A DNA stretch of 64,000 nt from Paramacrobiotus metropolitanus (GCF_019649055.1 NW_026570447.1:56242-120241); one strand, 5' to 3'. Counted from the first letter of the stretch, positions 38,077 through 51,549 are shown. The notes: generated from the letters alone by a model not told the origin. Translations and numbers: made by a program.

Positions 38077-38832
38077 AGGTAGGCCCTGGTGTTAAGAATG
38101 GTGCTAAATCGATCTTACATGTCGCAAGATATTTTCTCCTATGCTGCTGCTATGACGTAAAGGTTTTTTGGAGAATGGATTTCGCTTACGCATCTGACTG
38201 CGCTTTCAGAAAACCTCTGCTAACGAAAGCAGCGGAAGAAAAATAGTTAGACTGCTGCTGACCGACGAAAAGTGTGTCCGTCAATATCCGCAGCAGGGAC
38301 CATGTCACCATAGTGATTATTATCGAAAGGTCAAGTCTCTTTTCGTGGACATCTAGCTAGCTTTAGGATTTAAAGCTTCCCTTTGGATTTGCTGGGTTAG
38401 GCTTTCACTGGACATCCATTTAAGTAATCCACAGAAGGATCAACGGCGTCCTTCTCGATATCAGTAGGTTTTTGTGGAGGTACTTACCATAAGTGCCGTA
38501 GCGGAAAGTTTCACCCGAGTTCTGACGGCGACTGTCATAGGATTAGTCAAGAAAACTTACGATTAACCGGTGCAGTTGCGTAGCAATATGATAGCGTAGC
38601 AATGTGTCCAAGTTCTCAACACAAACAACCTTTTACCTAATAACCTGTGCTTATCTACATAAGTTTTGCTTCTGCTTGACCCCTTTGTATAGTCCGTCAT
38701 TTCTCATAATTTTGCAACTGTCGCATTACAGTATCTGCTCAGTTGATATCCCGCACATAAATTTACTAATTACTGCCGCCAGGCGTACTGTTACGTACAT
38801 AGGCATCACGTATCAACAACTGGGATTTGGGA
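38077..38832. other. Spacer upstream of the first Ig-like gene
   Basis: No exon supported. AAAGGTCA at 38326. The long plus-strand ORF from 38604 overlaps the first exon of the Ig-like gene in another frame and is a shadow. Confidence 0.4.
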
Positions 38833-40194
38833 ATGAAGACCAGTTATTATTCCCTCGCGCCACAATCCATCGTGCTGGTGTTGTGGGCGTGGCTGCTATC
38901 CCCGGAGCGCCGGTATGCCTGTCCGACGAGTGTGCAGCGCGAATGCGCCGATCCCGGATGCCAGTACACCATCACGCAACGTACGACCGATTTGTTGTTT
39001 TCTTAATGTTGCAAATTTCTTATGTGTGGAGCGGCGCGCTCGCGCTTGCACCGTTTATTAATCCGATGACCGTGAAGCCTAGATTTACTTTTTACTAGGC
39101 AACCGCCATCAAATTGACGTTAAGCGCAAACGCGGGCACACCATTTTACAGTTAAAATTTAAACATTAAAAAAACAACCAAATTCTTTATTCTTTCTAGA
39201 ATAAAAAGGTACCGTACGGTCCGTACTTGACACCGTTGTAGCATTTCCCTTCATGACAGCCAAACTAAAACGTTGCTTAAGAAAAGCAGTAGACCGCGTT
39301 TGTCCAGTCGGTTATCATTTAGTGAACTATTGATCATCTGTGCAGACTCCGTAAATAAATTGTAGTCGAGCAGCTCGTCCACGAGGCGACACGCAATTCC
39401 CCGCCGACACCCATTCGCCTGCCGTTTGACCGCGTCCCGCCCATCGAGCGGCTGACCGTGGAACGGCAAATCGTGCGTATTGAATCGGGTCAGCAGGCCC
39501 TTTTCGACTGCCCGCTGTACAACATCCCGGTTACGACATGCAGCACGACGTGCACTCCCTGCGCCCCATCCCGCACATGCCCGGTTTGATGATGGCCACC
39601 ATGTCGCTCTCCGTCCGCTACTTCCCCTGGAGCGCCACCGGCAGTCTGGTTGAGTGCGCGCAGGCGTGTGGTCGCCTGCAGGAGACGCCCACCACGCTGC
39701 GCGACAACTTCTGCACCTATAGCTACCAGATATTCCAGTTGGTGGTGCTGCCGACGGCCGGCCAGCTGTTTATCCACCCGCTGGCCAACGCCACGGTCCA
39801 GCGCCTCTCTGACGCCAGCTTCGAATGCGCGGCCAACACCTTGCCTAACCAGCCGGTGGCCTTCATCTGGCGCTTCAACGGCCACGTCATCAGCGCCCCG
39901 GCTGATCATCCCCTTTTCGCGCTGGCTCGCACCCGCCTGCTGCGTCGTCAGGAGCAGCCGCGGCTGGCGGCGCAGCGTTTCCCGCTCTTCGGCATCTCTT
40001 CAGCGGAGCAGTTCGTCTTCAGCGTCACCGCCAATATCTCGACCAACACGGCCAGCAGCACGCTGACCATCAGCCAGGTGGATCTCCACACGTCGGCACG
40101 CGTGGAGTGCTGGGTGCGGCCCAACGCCGACGCTGATACGTGGCGCGTGCAGGCTGCTTATCTGCACGTCTACAAAATCACGAGTACCGGGTAG
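38833..40194 (+). pseudogene. Secreted Ig-like protein, copy A, broken by a 97-bp deletion
   Basis: Exon 1 (38833-38980) encodes a signal peptide and a Cys-rich lead (CPTSVQRECADPGC). Exon 2 (39366-40194) encodes the Ig-like part. It is a paralogue of the gene at 51550-52718, with the same exon structure and phase-1 GTACG donor. Relative to that copy, 97 bp are missing between TACAACATC (39518) and GTGCACTCC (39550). This removes the VWYH core of the first Ig fold and shifts the frame, so the entering frame stops soon after. Downstream, the original frame is intact for 218 codons to TAG 40194, including the second Ig-like domain (FECAAN, FIWRFNG, VECWV). The locus is either a recent pseudogene or an assembly collapse. 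A shortened product from ATG 39538 would lack a signal peptide. Confidence 0.75.
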
Positions 40195-41098
40195 GAAATG
40201 GCAATGCCCGACGTGTATCCCGTTGCGACTGCGTTCAGCATATAACAGCCAACTCAGAACTGTTCAGCTTTATTCTCAGGATTACGCTACCGGCATCATT
40301 TTTGCAACTTTTGCCGGTAGTCATTAAATTGGATCTCCAAACGATTTTTACCAGTTTCAAGGTAACCGCGTCAACACCTTGGCCATTGATTTCCCTCATA
40401 AACTCAACTTGCACGTACGTTATTTTATCGCAGATAGTCCACGGACAATGATCCACTGCCGCTGGAACAAAATGGACATCACCGATGACCCGGTGTAGAG
40501 AAAACGAGAAAAGTGCAACACCTACGAAAACAGTCACAGATAATCTTTCCAATCCATTCGCATAACGTCTTCCACCGCTGATCGCGGCTGAGATGCCGCT
40601 ATCCAGCGCGTACATCCCCTCTTATTCCATACAATATCACCGCCAATTACGCGACTTTTCATTTACAAGGGCGTCCCAGTACTATATTCGGATGACCACC
40701 CTACAAATTCGACGGAACGCATCGGCATTAGAGATGTCAAAAACCGAACCGAATCGTTTGTAACCGCGGTTAAACCGGTTCGGTTTGGTTCCTCGTTATT
40801 TTGACCGCTACTTTTGTGCTCCAACCGAACCGTTGTAATCGGTTAGGGTTAATCGCCCGGGGTGCCCAATACCTGATAATGGCTTTTACATTTTACTATA
40901 GCAGAAGAAATGCTGCGTCAGTTTCTGTAAATTTTGTTCTCTGTACTTTGCCACGCCCATTATTTTGGCGCCCCCATGGCGTTAAACATGCTCAAAGTTC
41001 GTCGTAACTACTTCTGTTGTCACATGAATGAGTAAAACAAATAACCATCCTCAATCGAAAGCAAAAACTTTTAAAAACCCTACCATGGCGTTTAAGCA
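40195..41098. other. 3' flank of Ig copy A and spacer
   Basis: The first ~350 bp match the 3' flank of Ig copy B (for example GACTGCGTTCAGCA, AACAGCCAACTCAGAACTG, ACCGGTGTAGAGAAAAC), so the duplication extends beyond the coding part. The remainder has no supported gene. Near 40740-40850, CGGTTCGGTT and CCGAACCG phrases form short inverted repeats. Confidence 0.6.
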
Positions 41099-42087
41099 TT
41101 AAGGAGCTGGGGTGGGGTGTGCCGCTGGTTCACTCGCCACGAAATGAATCTGCTGACCCGGCGCAGCGGGATTAACCGGCACACCGGGCGGATAATTGTA
41201 ACCCGGCTGTACATACACCACGTGCGGGGCTTGACAATTGTTAAAGGGTTTCGGTATTCTGCACATGTTGATCCCCGCTGTGATCGCTTGACCCAAACTG
41301 CAAATCCACATAAGACAGTGCAGTCCCACGAAGCTCCCGTTAAACGCTTGGCCGTTGGGGATACGGCGGCACGCTGCCGCATTATACTCGTAATCAGCAT
41401 GCCAGCTGTTACACAGATCCCCGTAATAATAGTTAAAGGCAATATAACTGTTCAGGTTGATGCCCAGAACGACAACCAAGAACGCAGTCAAGATGGTCGT
41501 CAGGATGCTCAGCACCATGCTGGTGATGAGAAGACATCGGCGCGAACGCGGTGTTTGTCCAGCGGATAAACGGCGACCGGCGGCGATTCCGCAGGATCCG
41601 GTTATGGTGCTGAACACGCCGATGTATAATCCGGAAGCGAAGAAACTGAAGGAGAATGCGTAATCAATCGCATTGATGCTGACATCTGTAAAATGTGTTT
41701 TGAGATGTTGAACTTTCAACCAAAGCTCTTCGCAACTGATTTTACACTGACGTTCAGGCGCCTTATTAGCGACACATCAAAGTGAATTCAAAAATGCAAA
41801 ACGCACAAACACAAAACCACAACAAGATTAGGCAGTCAAAACACAATTATGCAATCATCAAAACTAAATTATATAAGCACTTGACATCATCGGAATGATG
41901 TCATAGCAACGTACCGCCACCAACCAACGAGATTTCCTAAATGTTTAAAAAAATTTCGAAAAACTAATTTTTACTTACTGATAATGTCGGTGATAAGCAT
42001 AGCTACTCCAAACAGCACCTGGAGTATGCCAAACGTCAGAAGCGGTTTACGATTATGTAGAGCGATTTGGCTGCGGTCTGGAGCCAT
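41099..42087 (-). CDS. Four-transmembrane protein (CD20/MS4A- or MARVEL-like topology)
   Basis: Two exons, 41979-42087 and 41099-41685 (231 aa, phase 1). Four hydrophobic segments: LLTFGILQVLFGVAMLITDI (exon 1), FSFFASGLYIGVFSTITGSC, CLLITSMVLSILTTILTAFL with VVVLGI, and, after a ~45-residue loop with two cysteines, FVGLHCLMWICSLGQAITAG. The cytosolic tail is Pro/Gly-rich (YPPGVPVNPAAPG). The short N-terminus, Lys-Pro-Leu before TM1 and Pro-rich tail resemble MS4A/CD20-like tetraspan proteins, but I cannot separate that from other tetraspan families. Role unknown, presumably plasma membrane. Confidence 0.82.
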
Positions 42088-43014
42088 TCTTGATTCGGTG
42101 CTTTCAAAGTTATGATTGCAGTCTGTAAACAGTATACACTGACAGCAATGGTTGCAAGAGAATCGTGAGACACTGGTTTCGCTACCAAGATTGTGCTTTA
42201 TATACTTGTCCTTGTAAACCAGTTAATCTTGGCTTATCAGTTGTACGGTATGGTATCATGCGACATTACCTTTGATAATGATGTGCCTTTTATTGTCGGA
42301 CAACGTCGGTTATTTGATTACGTTGGCTCTCTTACCGCACGCCTCGTTGTTACTTCTGACAATACAGTAACAGTTAACGTTAGTCCGTTAACCGTTTTCG
42401 CGTTGACGCCAGCTAGTCATTGACTGGGTTTACGTGCATAACTTACGATTAGTAGGTATCTACGGCATTTATTTCTCGGGTTTTCACCGCTATGACTCAT
42501 AAAATTAATCTTAATTAGGAGAATTCGGTTGTGATCAGTTTACACAACTATGCCACACGTTACTGCAGTAATGTAATGAAAGTTGAATTTACGAAACCTA
42601 ACTTTTCTGTAGCTGCAAATATAAATAGCCTGACTTAAAAGTTGAAACGAATAATTTTCCTTACCGGTATACTATCGGTGTCGTCAAGCGTGTCATGCTG
42701 TAGTAACGACTAATGTGTACATATAGGTATTATTATTATTATCCGATACTAATAACTACTAATGAGCAACAAGTACATTTAAAGTACAGTGCAAATAATG
42801 AATTACAGATGTAGAGGCTTACCGCCGATCGTAATATGCGCTTGTGCAACTGCTTTCGAGTTCTTTAATTTCACTTCGGTGTTTTCCTGTAAATTTATTG
42901 ACGATCTGCATACGTTATGGATTAATTTTCATGAGTGAAGTTCTTTAGTAATACAGAGCGTAGAAAGTAGAAACGATTACTTCTGAAAGCTCCGTTGGGT
43001 TTAGAAATTACATA
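42088..43014. other. Spacer
   Basis: A GTG-started ORF at 42193-42423 contains protein-like sequence (GMVSCDITFDNDVPFIVG...) after a possible acceptor CCAG at about 42223, but nothing joins to it. No other supported feature. Confidence 0.35.
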
Positions 43015-43340
43015 GTGAGTGACCGAGTGAAGGAAACATTCAGTCCATCCGGCAGTGTTGCGCTTTTGGCCGAAGACAGTAAACGTCATAAGTACAGATA
43101 CGCGTTTGTGGAAGAAATTGGATATCTTCTTTATCCCCTGGCGGTCGAGACCTTTGGACTTTTGGTCCGGCATTTGCGTAGATTATTCGTTTTGTTGGCA
43201 GAAGGATTCGCGACGCGACAGGGGAGCCTCGTTCTACCGCATTTTTAAAGCAGAGATTTAGCCTAGCTGTTGTAAAAGGAAACGCTGCTGCTGTTTTGGG
43301 CACTTTGGGTATGCGTTCTAAAATGACTGACAGCGCCAAC
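43015..43340 (+). mobile_element. Non-LTR retrotransposon remnant (reverse transcriptase C-terminus)
   Basis: Three frames must be combined to read the series PLAVETFG, LAEGFATRQGS, FYRIFKAE and QRFSLAVVKGNAAAVLGTLG. The last matches the QR-S-A-x-GNAA-VLGT ending seen in many LINE-type reverse-transcriptase ORFs. Frame breaks show it is dead. A related end fragment is at 50963-51130 on the other strand. Confidence 0.65.
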
Positions 43341-45025
43341 GATTTTGGTTGTTTTTTTAATGTTTAAATGTAAATCATTTTGCGTAGTATTCTGCGTATG
43401 CACTTTTTATTGTGTTGATGGCTTTTGCCCAATAAAAACAGAAAATATAGATATTCATATCTACGGTATATTATACATAACAATAACTGTCATGTTATAC
43501 ATGATCAAAATACAGGAGTTATATGAAAAAAATCCAAGGAATGCTTTGTATAGTAATTATTGTGATATACTGGTATGCAGGAATGCAGCTGTACATATGA
43601 AGATCAGTGTTGGAACTAGTGGGCATTGGACACTAGTCACGCTCTAAGTAGCGGTCAGCAAAGTGTAGCACTGTAGAACTTGATCGCTGTTGTAATGCTG
43701 TATTCACGTTTTTATTGTTCAGACTGTACTTTACTATCCGCTTGTCGTTTTGCTAGTTGGATAACTGGATTAGTCTGGTTTAAATTAACCAACAAAGTAT
43801 TTAAGTTAAGTGACCGGGTACATGTACCGGCACCTGTTAATTTGGTGCCAACCGAAATATGTGTACGTATCCGCTTCGTAACCGTAAGTTACGCATATGT
43901 ACATACAGATGCAATACTGATGCTTGCATACCGATGCAGTACTAGTGCTTATTAATCGTAATTTTAATACGGCAGAAGTGTTGGTAGGATTCAGATTTAC
44001 AGTATGTAAATAAGTACGTAGCTGCGATCATGTGACTTCCTATTACTGTATTATATTAAATTCTTATGTGCCTAATTAGCATGTACGGTACATTGTACAA
44101 GTAGTACTCACACTTCGTGCGTTGCAGCTCTTCACAGACACACCGGACTCGGTAACCAGACCACACCTGCGAACAAACAACAGTCGCATTCGCTGTGCAT
44201 GAGTGAGCATCTGCATATTCAGGTATGTGACCTATTGTAGCAATAACGATCCAGTCATCTCCGCAACGCATATTCATAGAAGTACTGTGCGAACCTCGTA
44301 CAATAATATAATGGCGAATCCCGCTTCGTCAACCTGGTCGTGGTGGAAAATATTTAGTGAATAATATTCGATAATCGATAATCGAATTTACGCCTGCATC
44401 CATTGTACAATACAGAGTATAATATAGTAGTATAGAATACATTATACAGTATATAGATATAATTTACGAATACTTCCTTCATTAATATTAACAAAACTGC
44501 TCTTCAAGTAGGCCCAATTAGCGTGAGACACAACCTAATACGTGCAGAACTTATACACCTGCACACTACATGCCTTTATACACATCCGGTCGCCCCTGCA
44601 AGCTGCGCCTTTTCTTGTGCATGAAAGATTAATATAAAAGGAAAAATGCCTGATGCCGGATGTTATCCGGCAGTGACTTGCCGTCAGTATTTCCGAATTA
44701 TCATGGTGTGCACTGTGCAGCACTGTTTTTTTTTTTATTTTCAGGAAGTGAGAACTTTGTTTCCCGGCCCGGAAGTTGTGTCGCCCCATGCCATTTGAAC
44801 TATTACAGTATGTACTTGTAGGTTTATACTTTATGCAGATATGGTTACTGCAAAAACTTCTAAAGTACTGACTAAACCCTATCGACCAGCAATTAGGATT
44901 AACGTGTAGATTTAACGTTAACGGATTCTTGTACAAAATGCAGGTGGATGCGGTTATAGCTGATAGTTGGTGTCACTGATTGTCAGTTGTGGCAGACTTA
45001 AATACTACAACGAAATTAATGTGCC
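43341..45025. other. Spacer, no supported gene
   Basis: AT-rich with scattered short ORFs in all frames (43345-43647, 43680-43955, 44535-44936). None has a recognisable domain or splice structure. Confidence 0.4.
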
Positions 45026-48000
45026 ATGGAGCATATTATACAGGTAGTACATTTAGTCCTTAACTTTTCAGCACTCTTAACACCCCCTAACCCTTTATCC
45101 ACGGCCTTCACCGCCAATCAACTGCCGAATGCCCAGGATGCGTTATCCGTTCTTCCACCTAGAAAGGTCACGGAAGGGGAACTAAACTGCAGCCGGTACG
45201 GGACACTTTCCCATCCCAAGGACTGTAACGCCACCGAGGTTCTCCTGCCACCGTTTGCCAATACGCCAACCGAAGATACGGATCTGATCGGCGACGACAC
45301 CAATCTTCTTCTGACCATATTATTTACTGGATTACCGATTGCTGCTCTCCTTCTTGGCGCCGGCAGGTTGGTGGCTAATTGGCCTGCCAAAGGGATTCAT
45401 GATCAAGGTACGCTGATATATAGTAGACCATCCCGTTCATGATCATTTTGTCTCTTTAACAATAAACAATGATTTGGAGTGTCATTTGTATGAAGCAACA
45501 GTATCGATTATCTAGATATAGGTAATTGCTCTGTGTAACTCAATAGTCAATACATAATTGCTTTTGCAAAATACAATGCAATATCAATAATAGCATCAGT
45601 ACCACCCTACGAGTGCAGTTACGGTTATCGCCTCGTGTTAACAATTTAAAAGTTCTATACCGGTCGGCGGTCGGTCACGCCAAGTTGTCACCAAAAGTTT
45701 TTAAAGTCCTGGAAACTGCAGATCAATTCCGCAACCATTATTTAATTTTTTTATGAGTGCCGTTGAGTATTTTGTATCGTTTGAACTTTAAATTCCCAGC
45801 ATACGAGCGTTTATCGAAATGTGGCAAGCGCAAATCTCACTTATTTTGCCATCGCGAAAACCGCTGTTTTTGGCTGTTGCTTTATATGCTTTTCTTACCA
45901 GTCGTCGAAATTGACAGTATGTCTGAGATGTTACGGATACTCCGGTTCCATCGAAAAGTGTTTAGGGTCATCTGTACCTTGCGTTTTCTAATGACTGTTT
46001 GAAGTTCAAAAGGTCACAGGAAAATTATAAAAAAGTTTTCCCGCTGGGACCGTTAGGATTTCTGGTTTTTTAACACGGCAGCGTGCGCGCTATATTTTTA
46101 TCGCCTTTAATTGACAATCCTTGCGGACAATATTATTTAACATACTTTCCAAAGTATCTAGTTTGTTTGCCAGCCGTGTTTTGGTGGGATGTATGGGGGT
46201 TTAAGCAATGCTTGCAGTGAACTTTCAGACCGGGGTGAGATTTCGGAAACCGGGCAATTTCCAAAAAAAATTTGTTTTGTTCAGTTTTAGGAATAGATTC
46301 CGTTGGCAATCATTTCAAACAATGATCCAAGTATTTCTTAACCTGTTTCTTTGATGCTTACTGACAGCTTTGACACGTGCGTGGTCTGAGGTAATCAGAA
46401 TTAGATTTTGGCGTTATTCGTGGACCGGAAATCCAATACCGATGCGATTTCGCCCCTGTGTGTTATAATTTCAGCTGTGTGACGTTTGAATGCTCTTCTA
46501 GTGACCGGCAGCGTTAACTGGGAAGTGTCCAGTATTCCCGCAGACGGTTTTTGATTATTTTCATGTACAGGTTCTGTATAGCTAAACGATTTGCTGCAGT
46601 CACAAGACGTATTATTGTGTTGCTGACCGGCGGTCATTTCGACGGCCACTAACATTATGCTCGAAGATAGCCCATTAGAAACTGTCTAGGTTAAAATGTT
46701 TGTTAGCCAAAAATACTTTATATTACATATTAGAACTGTAATAAACAAAATTAAATTTGTCACGCGTACCAGTCCGCCCGTTGTTGTCAGATTGATACCA
46801 TCCTGCTGTAGCATACCTATGGCTAGCAAAATTCTGAAAAAAATTTGATCTCTTAATTGAATTATTTTATCGACGATTCCTACTTTTCATGGTCTAATTC
46901 GAACGGGGTCGGGTATCGGGAAGTCCTGGGTTAACCTGATTGATACCATTCTCAGTCGCAGAAAACCCTTTCTTAATTTTCGGACAAATTCTTGATACCA
47001 GTCAAAGAGCGACCACTATGATTGTATAGATTTCACTTTCGTGTTGGTTTGTAACGGCATTTTTGGAACTACCGGATGGCTGAACAAAATGACGGGCTCC
47101 GTTTTTAGTTGCTTCTGGCAAACCGCTTGCCCCACCGTAAACTACTTAGACTTATTAAACAGACAGTTTTAGTGGCTACTAGAAACAACAAAACGCTGTA
47201 AAAAAATTCAACCGTGCTTGGGTTAAATGGTTCCAATCAAAGTCATGTCAAAATATACGGTGTGTTTTGGTCAGCTCGCAAAACTTAGAATATCGTGGCA
47301 TTTCTTTTCCGTACGGACTTTATTGACATTCTTCAGTGTTTTGTCTAGAGAACTACATCTTCTTTCACTAGTAAAATTCTCTGGATCTGCTGCATGCGAT
47401 GGACGAGTTATTCGCCAGCGCGCTGTTTGACTTTCCCAAAAAATGCCGATTTTTGATTTGATTCGTTTAAGCGGTTTTGGTGAAAATCTTCGGCTGCATG
47501 ACAGGTTGCAGCAAAAAACGCCGGTTTCAATTTTTCATGTAACTAACACATTGTCCTTGCAGAAATAAAATTTAACCATACAAGATTTGCAAACATTGGT
47601 CAGAAATTTGCTTCCAAAAACGCTGCTTGCGGATTTCACGAGAATTAATCGTGCGGACTTGCATTTCTTGTCTATATTGGCCAAACACGGTTGTTGGAAT
47701 CTTCCTGCTCCCAACAACAACAAAACTAAAAACAAACCCTGTATGCGAAAATTAGTAACGTGAACTACATGAATATCGTTAATTGAACAGGTGCAAATTT
47801 TTGTTTACAAAAGGATAACATCAAATTTTCGTTTCCTGGCCAACCGTCAAACCCACCTAGTCTTCCAAAACAATTCCTGAAAAGTCAAATCTTTGCTTAT
47901 TGCCGGTTACATTTAACTAACTTTCATTTGCTGAAAACGTTGCTCTTTCAAATGAGACTAAAACGATGTCAGTCAGGCTACGGATGGACCCAGCGCACTC

Positions 48001-50350
48001 GGATAAAACAGACCACCATTTTATTCAGCCACCCGGTAAAGGTCATTCATGGATTTCAGTAAACGCAGCATTCAGTGCTGTACAAGAAACCAACAACGAG
48101 ACTGGAGTAATTCGGCTCTTTTTAATTTGGAAAGAGGAAGAAACTTTGGTGACAACTTGGCGGGACCACCCGGTAGTACCAAGACTACCAACCAGACCTG
48201 GGCAGTTAATTTTAACTATTTAACTTAACGCGAGTTTTTTTCGAGTTAACGAGTTATAACTTAACTTTGAAGCTTAACTCGCCAGGACGAAAACTTAACT
48301 CTAGCGCAACTCAAAAATAATATAGCGCAACTCGAGTTTAACGTAACTCTGCGGGTTTCGGTTGAAAGCAAAAATGAAACTAAAATATAGAAAATATCAG
48401 AAAAAAGGCATTTTAACCGTGGATCGCATAAACTGCCATAATTACAAAAGTATGTGTACAAAATTTCTCGAGCCGACGTACACTACGACCGCCCAAGGCT
48501 TTGTCTAGATGAATATGCATCGGGAGTCCATGCTGACAGGGAGTGTGGTCGTACAATTTGAGCTCAATTAACAGCGTGCAGAGAACGTAATTTTTGCGCA
48601 GCAAAATTTTGCCAACGCGAGGACAAATCATGTTCCGCCCCAAAATAACACGGGAATTGATCGTCTGTGCGTCTTCGCTACCTGCACATTAGGGAAGCGT
48701 AATAACGCGGTCAACACTGTCAAACAGCTACACTAACTTCGGTAGCCATGTGAAGCGAAATGATAGTAAAAGTTCATCGTTGCCGGCGCTCGGCCCTAAA
48801 AAGCCAGGGTCAAAAGTGGGAGGAATTTTGAGAGGGAGGAGTTTTGTGTGGTTAAAAGAGGAGAAATTTTGTCAGATAAGGACTTTTCTTATGTTTGATT
48901 TTTTTCTTGAGGGAGAGAGAAAATAATAAGAACAAAAAAACACAAGAATGTTTTCTTGTGTTTCATTCTTTGTTTCTTTCTTATTCTTTCTTATGTTTCA
49001 TTTATATTTTATCTTCTTCCCTCAAGAAAATGCGTCTCTTGCTCTCTCCCTCAGGAGAAACATGAAAAACAAACATAAGAAAATGCATGAACTTTCCAAA
49101 TCAGTTTTAAGAAAAAAATTAATAATGGTCTGTCTCAAATCTGGTGAAAGTGATATCGGCATGCATAAAAGACTACTTGAAATTGATTAATAAAATTATG
49201 ATTTTTTTTTAATTAGAAGTTAACTCCAGTTAACTCTAGTTATTGCGGCTGACTTAACTCGTAGCGTAACTCGAGAGCTGCGATTAACTCTTAACTCTAA
49301 CTATGAGCCGAAATCTCATAACTGCCCAGGTCTGGACTAACAACCTATACATGAATGACGATGACCTACTCAGCTAGATGGTTAGGGAAAGGCAGGGCCG
49401 ATTTTGACGCGGCCAAGTGCGTTAGAATCGACGCTGCGGCGGTCGATTTGTCTAATCGAGAAAAATCATCGAATTTAAAGTAGTGCTTAATGGTTAAAGT
49501 AATGTACATAAGTAATGACAGTCAGAAGTAATGCTATTGATTTAATCCACAAGCTATCATCACAGGAAAACAACTGTACGATAGACTCAAATATGTAGTA
49601 AATAAAGAAAAAATTTATCAAGCACTCGTTCAAAACGTGCTTCGCTTTACTAGCGGTCGATTACATCCGCGCTCAAGACGTTAACAAATCCCCGCGGAGT
49701 GCACGCAATTCCAAATGTGATCCGGCGGATCTCAGTCCATTATTCCTGGTTGCAGGGATCTTTGTGCTGTTTATAATCGCGGCCACGGTCGTTGGAGTTA
49801 TTGCCACCCAACCTAATAAACAGCTGTATTTCACGAGGGCAAGTAAGTACTAACACCTGCCGTAGTAAGCAATCAAAGCCACTGTACCTGCTTCAATAAG
49901 TCAAAACCACGTAATTCGTCGGTTTCTTAGATTTCTTAGCTTCTCTTTGGTTTTCTGGGTTTTTTTTCGTCTTCGTAGACTTCTTAGAAAGTATGTGCTG
50001 AAAAATTATTAAGTACGAGTAACCCTAAAGAAATTCAGTTAGCGTAATTCTAAGGATTTTGAGTTTTCTTAGGTTTCTTAGTTTTCAAGCTTCCTAAAGA
50101 GCATTCACCGAAAATCAGTACTGTTCTCTGTGCTCGCAAACGAATTATTTGTATCTAAATTAACGCATGCCTTTCTGATCCTTGTTGAGCAGTGAGAATT
50201 TTTGCCGGCAAGCCAACGAAAGTTCTCCGAATGAGCGGCTCGGACAGTCTCGTCTATCTGTACCGGTCTGTGAATTCCAGCACCCGCATGGTTATGTCTT
50301 GGCATCTGCTGACGGCAATGTTCGTGTTGGCATTCCAGTCTGTTGTTTAG
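45026..50350 (+). CDS. Membrane protein of unknown function, three exons
   Basis: Exons 45026-45407, 49654-49842 and 50193-50350, 242 aa. Both joins are phase 1 with good sites: G|GTACGC to TACTAG, and A|GTAAGT to GAGCAG. The first ~18 residues are hydrophobic and may be a signal peptide. An extracellular region follows with NCS and NAT sequons and cysteines. TM1 is LLLTILFTGLPIAALLLGAG, then a basic loop, TM2 LFLVAGIFVLFIIAATVVGV, and a hydrophobic C-terminal segment (MSWHLLTAMFVLAFQSVV). No family recognised. If the second exon is not spliced, it reads four more residues to a TAA at 49851-49853. Intron 1 (4.2 kb) contains a hAT-like element. The true first exon may lie further upstream, since an acceptor-like TTTTCAG occurs at 45064-45070. 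Confidence 0.65.
48192..49335. mobile_element. Non-autonomous hAT-like element, 1144 bp
   Basis: Perfect 17-bp terminal inverted repeats (CCAGACCTGGGCAGTTA at 48192-48208 and its complement at 49319-49335) are flanked by a near-identical 8-bp duplication (ACTACCAA / ACTAACAA). The subterminal regions are full of TTAACTC/GAGTTA phrases in both orientations, as in hAT ends. The interior holds an AT-rich imperfect palindrome (48890-49070) and an 80-codon ORF (48948-49190) unlike a transposase. It sits in intron 1 of the membrane-protein gene. Confidence 0.82.
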
Positions 50351-51549
50351 CTGGCGGGTTGCCTACGTACGTATGGTGGCTTTAATATTGACATGGACTT
50401 ATTCTAATGTCATAATGTTTTTTAGTCTACATACTGTAATAATATCTATATGCTTATGCATTCTTGTCACCTTGTTTCTTACAATTTATGCACCATTGCG
50501 CCCGCTGGGTTTGTAGCTGGGATAAGTACATAACGTATGTGTCTCTGTTGGTACTTAATGCATGCCAAGATTTTGTTTATTCCTCTGCGTATGTACGTGG
50601 TTTGACGTTTGAACTGGTACTAGGAATGATGGTAGCGACTAGCGTTTGCGTCCCTCGATGTTCGTCAACAGATTTCTGATAACTTGAAAGACTGTGAACG
50701 GAGTCGTCAGTGGTCACCTTTAAAAACTATTAAAATTTATTAATTCGCAAAAAGAAACTGTGAATTAAAATTGAAACAAGTAATTAATACGCAAGAAGTT
50801 CAAAATTTGAAATGCAATCAATACTTTCATAAAAGAAAGTTAATGATTATTACGTATGTACTGTACGTTCTCATTACAAACTTGTTAAGTGTTTTTTTTA
50901 GACTTTTTTAATTATTCTAAGCCAGTTTAAACATCCAAAACACACACAAGCGTTACACAGCATCAAAAGACAGCGGAAACATGCGGCCGAATCACAGAGA
51001 ACATTTGATCTAAATTAGCCGAGGCTGGTGTCGTTCCCAGGATGGATGCCGCATTTCCACGTTGAATTTCGATGCTGAACCTCTGGCCTACTCCGTCGCG
51101 CGTATCTCGCCCGTTTCCTTTCCTAAGTGTTATTGGTTGCGCTAATAAAACAGTCACGCACATACTACTATTTCCACTAATAAAACATATGCTTTAATAG
51201 TACCAATAAATAGTCATATTCCAATGGACTGGTCGCTGTTGCGTAGTGACAGTGTCCTTGACGAATCAAATTGTCATTTACGGGATAATGATCATTATAA
51301 GGATTACGTTGTATACTTATGCGACAACAGCCAGTGGTAGTCTCTCAAAGGGCGACGCCGTGCACCCACAAGAACAACGATGTTGTCTGTATAAATATCA
51401 AAGTTCGTATTATGCTTCGCTTGTGAAGATATATTCTTATTTATTTTTTTATTATATTATGAACGTTATCGGCACAGACGTTATACGCAATTTCTGACAT
51501 AGTGTAGTGGTATACACTTTATTAGACTTTTTGTCGTTAACCACCGGAA
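50351..51549. other. Spacer upstream of Ig copy B
   Basis: Apart from the retroelement fragment at 50963-51130, only short unconvincing ORFs (50464-50679, 51246-51497) are present. Confidence 0.4.
50963..51130 (-). mobile_element. Non-LTR retrotransposon remnant (reverse transcriptase C-terminus)
   Basis: The minus-strand reading contains GVGQRFSIEIQRGNAASILG followed by TTPASANLDQMF. This is the same QRFS-GNAA-LGT ending as the fragment at 43015-43340, in a diverged copy. The upstream part of the ORF is lost. Confidence 0.6.
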
